Shown: one piece after another, positions 59,346 through 64,000 of the stretch
How the letters are laid out: each line of letters opens with the position of its first letter
Numbering within the stretch: the stretch's first letter is position 1
NCBI GenBank assembly: GCA_000531095.1
Contig: HG799466.1
Location: 600,661-664,660 of the forward strand
DNA: 64,000 bases
Direction: 5' to 3'
Source: Gemmata massiliana
Lineage (GTDB): Bacteria > Planctomycetota > Planctomycetia > Gemmatales > Gemmataceae
Notes under the pieces: generated by a model
Database searches by the model: none
What the model saw: the letters and a program-made list of their open reading frames with translations, nothing else
What the model was told of the DNA's origin: nothing
Program-made: the position numbers and the translations under genes

Positions 59346-60248
59346 CTACCGCAGCGGGTGCTTTTCGGGCTTACCCTGCGCGTCCAGAATCTGGAAGTGG
59401 TGGATGCCGCTCTTGCGATCGTCGGTGTAGGTCCACACTACCTTCTTCTCGCGCGTCACTTCGGTGAGTTTCGTTTGTTTGGCGGTCGCGTGGTGGCTCG
59501 TAATCACCGTGTTGCCGTTCTCCAGGCGCTGCACGCCACAGGCGTCGTTGATCGGCTTGTTCGGCAGGTCGTCGTTCGTCACGCGCCACACCTCTTTGCC
59601 GTCCTTGTTCACTTCGATCACCAAGTTGCCGAGCGTGCAGCCGATCAGCGTGTTGCCGTCGGGCAGGCGGATCGCGGTGAACGGCATGTGCGGGGTCTTC
59701 ACCTCCCACACGATCTTTCCTTTCGGGTCGTATTCGCGCACCACGCGATCCAAGAGTTGCGGCACGAGGTAGTGGCCGTTGGCGAGCTTGCGCGTCATCC
59801 GCGTTTGCAGGTGGTGATCCTTCGTTTGCGCTTGCAGCGGTACTTCGGCGAGCACCTTCCCGTCGCGGTTCACTTCGAGGATCCGCGGCTTGTCCCCGGC
59901 CTCGGTGAGCAGCACGTTCCCGTCACCGAGCGGCTGAACCGTGTTCACCTCGGACTGCGTTCCCCTAAACGCGAAGACCTCTTTGCCGTCCTTGTCGATT
60001 TCCGCGACTCCGCCCCCGGGGTAAGCTTTGCTCTTCGAGAGCGCGAGCAACACGTTGCCGTTTTCGAGCACCCAGCCGTCGCGCGATGAATGCGGGTACT
60101 TCCACGTTACTTTGCCGGATTCGTCGACGATAAACGTTTCCGCCCCCGTAGCGAGGAACCCGTGTTTGATTGGATCGGCGGCCCGTGCGGGCAACGAAAT
60201 CACGGTAACAACGAGCGCGATCGCACCCAGTCGGGAGAGGGAAAGCAT
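59346..60248 (-). CDS. Secreted beta-propeller protein (PQQ-like/arylsulfotransferase-like repeats)
   Basis: ATG 60248 (MLSLSRLGAIALVVTVISLP) starts a clear signal peptide ending ARA-AD; earlier in-frame starts lack it. The 300-residue protein has about six blade repeats with the pattern ...LENGNVLLAL..., LGDGNVLLTEAG, LANGHYLVPQLLDRVVREYD, LPDGNTLIGCTLGNLVIEV and LENGNTVITSHHATAKQTK. Such propellers act outside the cytoplasm as scaffolds or binding domains; no catalytic residues can be assigned. It is transcribed toward the broken protease gene, only 17 bases from it. Confidence 0.8.
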   Translation of the reverse strand: MLSLSRLGAIALVVTVISLPARAADPIKHGFLATGAETFIVDESGKVTWKYPHSSRDGWVLENGNVLLALSKSKAYPGGGVAEIDKDGKEVFAFRGTQSEVNTVQPLGDGNVLLTEAGDKPRILEVNRDGKVLAEVPLQAQTKDHHLQTRMTRKLANGHYLVPQLLDRVVREYDPKGKIVWEVKTPHMPFTAIRLPDGNTLIGCTLGNLVIEVNKDGKEVWRVTNDDLPNKPINDACGVQRLENGNTVITSHHATAKQTKLTEVTREKKVVWTYTDDRKSGIHHFQILDAQGKPEKHPLR

Positions 60249-60436
60249 TACGTGTTCTCGATAAGGTCGCGGCGGGACGGTAGGGCGGCTCGGCGATTGT
60301 CGCCAGAAAGCTCCGTTCCCACAAGGACTTATCGTTCGCAAAAAATGGGGCGACTTCGGACGGAATTAACGGGATCGACAGGATTTGAGAATGCGATGTT
60401 CGCTTCTACTCGTGAGCTATCAACGAGCGACGTACC

Positions 60437-60859
60437 TCACACCCCAATTTTCACTTTGCGGCGCGTGCTCACGACCGGCGTTTGACACGGCGGGCACATT
60501 GCGGCGACGATGTTTAACAATGTGCTCGGACCAAACGGCTTCGGCAGGAACTGTTCAGCACCAGCAGCAGAGGCGTAGTGTTGGTGAGCTTCGGACGTGT
60601 ACCCCGACATGATGACGACGCGGATCTGGTCTCCGAACCGCTCTTTCAGAGCGAGTGTAACCTGGAACCCGCTCTGACCGGGCAGGAGCATGTCAACGAT
60701 TGCTGCAGTGGGTTTGTGCTCGTAGGCCAATTCGACTGCGCGGAGGCCGTTACCGGTGGCGATAACTTCGTAACCCGCACTGTGAAGAAGAGTTTCGAGA
60801 GTGCTGCGCAGGTCGGGATCGTCTTCAACGAGTAGAATCGTGCCGTAGCGTGACGACAT
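60437..60859 (-). CDS. Single-domain response regulator
   Basis: The 140-residue protein is one receiver domain: acidic pair Asp13/Asp14 (LLVEDDPDLR), phosphorylatable Asp56 (AAIVDMLLPGQSG), Ser/Thr in VVIMSGYTSE and Lys107 in QFLPKPFG. A short Arg/Lys-rich tail follows (VSTRRKVKIGV). With no output domain it would pass phosphate or bind a partner. No kinase is adjacent; the three-gene phosphorelay at 41.5-48.0 kb is the nearest candidate. It is divergent from the agmatine deiminase gene. Confidence 0.92.
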   Translation of the reverse strand: MSSRYGTILLVEDDPDLRSTLETLLHSAGYEVIATGNGLRAVELAYEHKPTAAIVDMLLPGQSGFQVTLALKERFGDQIRVVIMSGYTSEAHQHYASAAGAEQFLPKPFGPSTLLNIVAAMCPPCQTPVVSTRRKVKIGV

Positions 60860-61059
60860 GCTGCCTCCTGCAACCGCACCCGTAGCACCGGGTAACTCGT
60901 CCGTGATGCTAAGGAACTATAGCCGTGTTATGGCCGGCTCGCAAGAACGGCCCCCAGCAGAATCGTTCTGTTGGGCAAGAAATTCCTAAGTTTCGCGCGG
61001 AATTAAAACATACCCGTAGCGTTTCGACATCGCCTGAAAATCCCCCTTACGGTCGCACG

Positions 61060-62127
61060 ATGACGGTACCGACACCCCTCGATAAACCCGCTGCACACGG
61101 ATACCGAATGCCCGCAGAATGGGAGCCGCACGCGGCCACCTGGCTCGGGTGGCCGCACCGCGAATCCGACTGGCCGGGGCGCCTCGAACCGATCCCCTGG
61201 GTGTACGCGGAAATCGTCCGCGCGCTCACTCGGCACGAGACAGTGAACCTGCTCGTCCCCGACGCAAAACACGCAGACTCCGCAGCCGATGTACTTTCGC
61301 GCGCGAACGCGGATATGGGCCGCGTGAAGTTGTGGGAACTGCCCACCGACCGATCCTGGCTGCGCGACTCTGGCCCGATCTTCGTGACCAACGCTGCCGG
61401 CGAGCGCATCGCCCTCGACTGGCGGTTCAACGCCTGGGCCAAGTACCCCGACTGGCAGCGGGACGATCTGGTGCCCGCGTTCGCCGCGCAGAAGCTGAAC
61501 GTGCCGAGTCTGCAACCGACCCACAACGGGCACCGCGTGGTACTCGAAGGCGGGAGCATCGACGTGAACGGGGCCGGATTGCTGCTCACAACGGAAGAGT
61601 GCCTGCTGAGCAAAACGCAGGAGCGCAATCCACCGTTCTCGCGTACCGACTACGAGCAAGTGTTCGCGGACTACCTCGGCGTGAAGAAAGTGCTGTGGCT
61701 GAACCGTGGGATCGTGGGCGACGACACGCACGGGCACATCGACGACCTCGCACGGTTCGTGGGGGCGCGAACCGTTGTGACCGTGGTGGAGACGAACAGC
61801 GCGGACGAGAACTACGCGATCCTCCAAGAGAACCGCGAGCGACTTGAGGCTATGACCGACTTGAACGGCACAAAGCTCGAAGTGGTGCCGCTCCCGATGC
61901 CGCGCCCGCTGATCTTCGATGGCACGCGCCTGCCCGCGAGCTACGCGAACTTCTACATCGCGAACGGCGTGGTGATCGTACCGACGTTCAACGACCCGGC
62001 CGACCGCGTCGCACTGGGCACGCTCGCGGACCTGTTTCCCGGGCGCGAAGTGGTCGGAATTAGCTGCGTCGATCTGGTGTGGGGTTTGGGCACCCTGCAC
62101 TGCATGACGCAGCAAGAACCACTTTGA
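61060..62127 (+). CDS. aguA: Agmatine deiminase family protein
   Basis: ATG 61060 (MTVPTPLDKPAAHGYRMP) is the natural start; upstream codons are intergenic. The 355-residue enzyme has the family's guanidine-modifying fold: EWEPHAATWLGWPHRESDW, TDRSWLRDSGPIFV, LEGGSIDVNGAGLLLTTEEC, IVGDDTHGHIDDLARFV and the C-terminal nucleophile Cys348 in GLGTLHCMTQQEP. It converts agmatine to N-carbamoylputrescine and ammonia on the route to putrescine. No carbamoylputrescine amidase is seen nearby. The closely related peptidylarginine deiminase type cannot be fully excluded, but the motifs fit AguA. A large inverted repeat follows the stop. Confidence 0.92.
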   Translation: MTVPTPLDKPAAHGYRMPAEWEPHAATWLGWPHRESDWPGRLEPIPWVYAEIVRALTRHETVNLLVPDAKHADSAADVLSRANADMGRVKLWELPTDRSWLRDSGPIFVTNAAGERIALDWRFNAWAKYPDWQRDDLVPAFAAQKLNVPSLQPTHNGHRVVLEGGSIDVNGAGLLLTTEECLLSKTQERNPPFSRTDYEQVFADYLGVKKVLWLNRGIVGDDTHGHIDDLARFVGARTVVTVVETNSADENYAILQENRERLEAMTDLNGTKLEVVPLPMPRPLIFDGTRLPASYANFYIANGVVIVPTFNDPADRVALGTLADLFPGREVVGISCVDLVWGLGTLHCMTQQEPL

Positions 62128-62131
62128 GTAA

Positions 62132-62230
62132 GTGAAGGGGCGAACGTGTGAGCGGGTGAAGGGGTGAAAAGAAAAGCACAACACTCCTGTCTTCTCACCC
62201 CTTCACCCGCTCACACGTTCGCCCCTTCAC
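62132..62230. repeat. 36-bp perfect inverted repeat between convergent genes
   Basis: Arms 62132-62167 and 62195-62230 are exact inverse copies (core GTGAAGGGGCGAACGTGTGA) around a 27-base loop. The second arm covers the last codon and stop of the gene on the minus strand. It can fold in both transcripts and probably ends both. Each arm itself repeats GTGAAGGGG. Confidence 0.85.
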
Positions 62231-64000
62231 TTCTTCGGCCATAGCACGCGACCGGCGGTAGTCGTCTTGATGCTGTAAAGCGTGCCACCACCGGTGATGT
62301 AGAGCGTCTTTAGGTCGTCACCACCGAAGGCACAGTTCGTGACTTCGTCGGTCGGCACGCCGACGAACGCGAGCAGGTTCCCCGTCTCGGGGTCGATCAC
62401 GTAAATGCCACCCTTAACGTCGGTTGCGGGTTCGGCCGGCGGGTTGGGCTTGTTCAACCCACCCGCGACGTACAACCGCCCCTTCGCGTCCTGCTTCAAG
62501 CCGTCCGGACCGCGGCCTTTGCCCCAATCGTGAAGGAGTTTTTGACTTTTGGGGTCAACGGTGCCATCGGCCTTCAGGTCGAAGCGCCAGAGCTTCCGCG
62601 CGCCGCCCTTATCGTTGTTGTTGTCCGCGACGAATAGGTACTTGTCGTCGGCAGAAACCAGCACGCCGTTCGCACGTTCCACTTCGCGCCCGATAACGCG
62701 GCTCACCTTGCCGTCGGTATCGATGCGGTACACGCCCTCGATCGTGTTACCCTTTTCGTCCTTCTGCTGCATGTCGTCGCGCGGGCCGTACCGCGGATCG
62801 GAGAAGTAGATACGGTCCTTCGAGTCGATAGTGAGGTCGTTGGGCTGGTTGTACTTCTTGCCACCGAACGCATCGGTGAGCACCGTGCGCTTGCCGTCGC
62901 GGTCAATGCGCGAAACCGAGCGCGACACCGGTTCGCAGCACACTAACTTGCCTTCGCGGTCGAAGAGTAGCCCGTTGGTACCGGACTTCTCGCGCCAGAC
63001 TTTTTTCTCGCCGTCCGGGGTGAGTTGGTGAATCCCCTTCTCGCCGCTCGTGAACACGCCGAACTTCGCGTCCCACGCCGGCCCTTCGCCCGCCGCACCG
63101 TCACCGGCGAGTTTCGTGAGCTTGGCGCCGGGCTCGAAAATCGGCCCATCTTTCGCATCGGTCGCAGTGAATCCCAGCCCCTTCACCACGTTCTCGGGCG
63201 TCGTGAGAACGAAATCCTTCTCCTGACCGAGTAACTTGAACGCACGCGAAGCGGGTTCGTAAGCGGGAGCGAGTTCGTCGACCTTGAGGGATTGCCCACC
63301 GACAGAAACGCCACCCGCGATCATCACGCGCTTACCCGCGCATAGTGCCGCGATGTGCGCGACATCCCCGACGTCGCGCAGGATACCCGGTGCGAGCGTA
63401 CCGAGGCGCTGATTGGTGTACGGCTCAGCCGTCACGAAACTGGCGAGCGTGTTCACGGCCGCTGCTTTGGTAATACGCTTGTCAGTAGCCGCGGCACACA
63501 GCGCGACCAGTCCGGCCGGGCCTTCACCAATGACGACAATTTCTCTCTCGTCGCCTTCGCGGAGTACGGTCAGCGCTCGCTGAAGGTCGGTACACCATTG
63601 TTCCAGTAGCGGGCGACCGAGCCATAGCCCCCACTCAGCAGAGTTGTGGTCGGGCGCACGCCCGATACGATCACCATTAGCGGCCAGCGTTCCAGTTCCG
63701 CGGAGGTCGAACGTAACGACAATGGCTCTCGATTTTTTCAGCTCGCGGTACAGTTCGCCCTTCTGCGCCGAGGCTGCACCGTCCAAGTTCAGGAGAACCA
63801 CCACCGGCGCGGTCAGCCCTCCAGTTTCCACACGCCCCGACAACTTTACTCCCTCTTCGGGATCGAGCGCGATAGTTGGTGGCGCCAAGTGCCAGTATGC
63901 GCTGAGATCGCCGGGTGAGCGAACGAGCTTCAACAGCGCGGCTCGGCGGGCTTCGGCCTCCCGATCCCATTCTTCCTTTGTGGACGGCATCAGTTTGCCG
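62227..64000 (-). CDS. Alpha/beta-hydrolase-like plus SMP-30/gluconolactonase protein (5' end cut by the window)
   Basis: The frame is open across the window edge (GKL before the Met at 63990), so the true start is probably beyond 64000. About 260 residues resemble the C-terminal part of an acetyl-xylan-esterase-like hydrolase (VVTFDLRGTGTLAANGDRIG; REIVVIGEGPAGLVALCAA as the nucleophile-elbow region, with Gly-Pro where Ser is usual). The rest, about 330 residues, is an SMP-30 propeller: GAAGEGPAWDAKFGVF, NQPNDLTIDSKDRIYFSDPR, ERANGVLVSADDKYLFVAD and GPDGLKQDAKGRLYVAGG. The propeller's metal-binding Glu, Asn and Asp positions are present. It probably hydrolyses a sugar lactone or ester outside the cytoplasm. 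The missing Ser may mean the first part is inactive. Confidence 0.82.
   Translation of the reverse strand, partial: GKLMPSTKEEWDREAEARRAALLKLVRSPGDLSAYWHLAPPTIALDPEEGVKLSGRVETGGLTAPVVVLLNLDGAASAQKGELYRELKKSRAIVVTFDLRGTGTLAANGDRIGRAPDHNSAEWGLWLGRPLLEQWCTDLQRALTVLREGDEREIVVIGEGPAGLVALCAAATDKRITKAAAVNTLASFVTAEPYTNQRLGTLAPGILRDVGDVAHIAALCAGKRVMIAGGVSVGGQSLKVDELAPAYEPASRAFKLLGQEKDFVLTTPENVVKGLGFTATDAKDGPIFEPGAKLTKLAGDGAAGEGPAWDAKFGVFTSGEKGIHQLTPDGEKKVWREKSGTNGLLFDREGKLVCCEPVSRSVSRIDRDGKRTVLTDAFGGKKYNQPNDLTIDSKDRIYFSDPRYGPRDDMQQKDEKGNTIEGVYRIDTDGKVSRVIGREVERANGVLVSADDKYLFVADNNNDKGGARKLWRFDLKADGTVDPKSQKLLHDWGKGRGPDGLKQDAKGRLYVAGGLNKPNPPAEPATDVKGGIYVIDPETGNLLAFVGVPTDEVTNCAFGGDDLKTLYITGGGTLYSIKTTTAGRVLWPKK

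Noticed and set aside
59106-60089. A 327-codon plus-strand frame over the beta-propeller gene
   Set aside because: Antisense shadow; the minus strand has a signal peptide and regular blade repeats.

Overview
The window looks like one end of a contig from a Gemmata-like planctomycete (Gemmataceae). The evidence is high GC, ECF sigma factors with long C-terminal extracytoplasmic extensions, a DUF1501 plus DUF1549/DUF1553 cytochrome-type pair, a Ser/Thr kinase with a large extracytoplasmic part, and planctomycete-style intergenic inverted repeats. Bases 1-37 are not biological: they match the 3' part of the loxP-based linker of 454 Titanium paired-end libraries. This identifies the sequencing method and makes indel errors likely.

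Layout. 38-1183: truncated IS transposase and an unrecognised gene. 1487-3259: ECF sigma factor fused to secretin-N/STN-like domains. 3357-7018 (-): Ser/Thr kinase, membrane segment, two repeat domains and a sialate O-acetylesterase-like domain, split by one frameshift. 7295-13078 (-): R2K ATP-grasp protein, Wza-like export lipoprotein, very large AsmA-like protein. 13379-16932 (+): PiT phosphate transporter and a secreted glycosidase-like protein. 17741-28529: a convergent zinc metallopeptidase and a five-gene operon of circularly permuted ATP-grasp, alpha-E, transglutaminase and DUF2126 proteins in two versions, one with ATP-grasp and alpha-E fused. 28716-35021 (-): gltB and gltD separated by palindromic repeats. 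35400-41368 (-): eutB without eutC, then the DUF1501 and DUF1549/1553 pair. 41524-48053 (-): a three-gene cytosolic phosphorelay, its middle gene broken by a homopolymer frameshift. 48461-53161: lipoprotein and two tandem TolC-family proteins. 54619-56745 (+): ECF sigma factor fused to an HlyD/MFP periplasmic adaptor. 56987-57430 (-): recQ and LamG remnants. 57682-58605 (+): a guanidine-II riboswitch, a Gdx/SugE exporter and a tyrosine phosphatase-like protein. 58703-59328 (+): small gene and a clan AA aspartic protease interrupted by TGA inside a perfect inverted repeat. 59346-64000: secreted beta-propeller, response regulator, agmatine deiminase and an SMP-30 protein cut by the window edge.

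Three themes link the genes. First, signalling proteins are built as one chain crossing the membrane: two sigma fusions and one kinase-esterase fusion. Both sigma genes carry an in-frame ATG with a strong Shine-Dalgarno sequence exactly where a signal peptide begins, suggesting a second, secreted product. Second, the 17.7-28.5 kb cluster combines three ligase-type enzymes with peptidases and resembles the predicted amide-bond forming and cleaving systems usually found with the proteasome-like Anbu, which is absent here. Third, at least two coding breaks, at about 5,092 and 46,100, look like sequencing indels rather than mutations, whereas the recQ/LamG relic and the inverted-repeat stop look biological.
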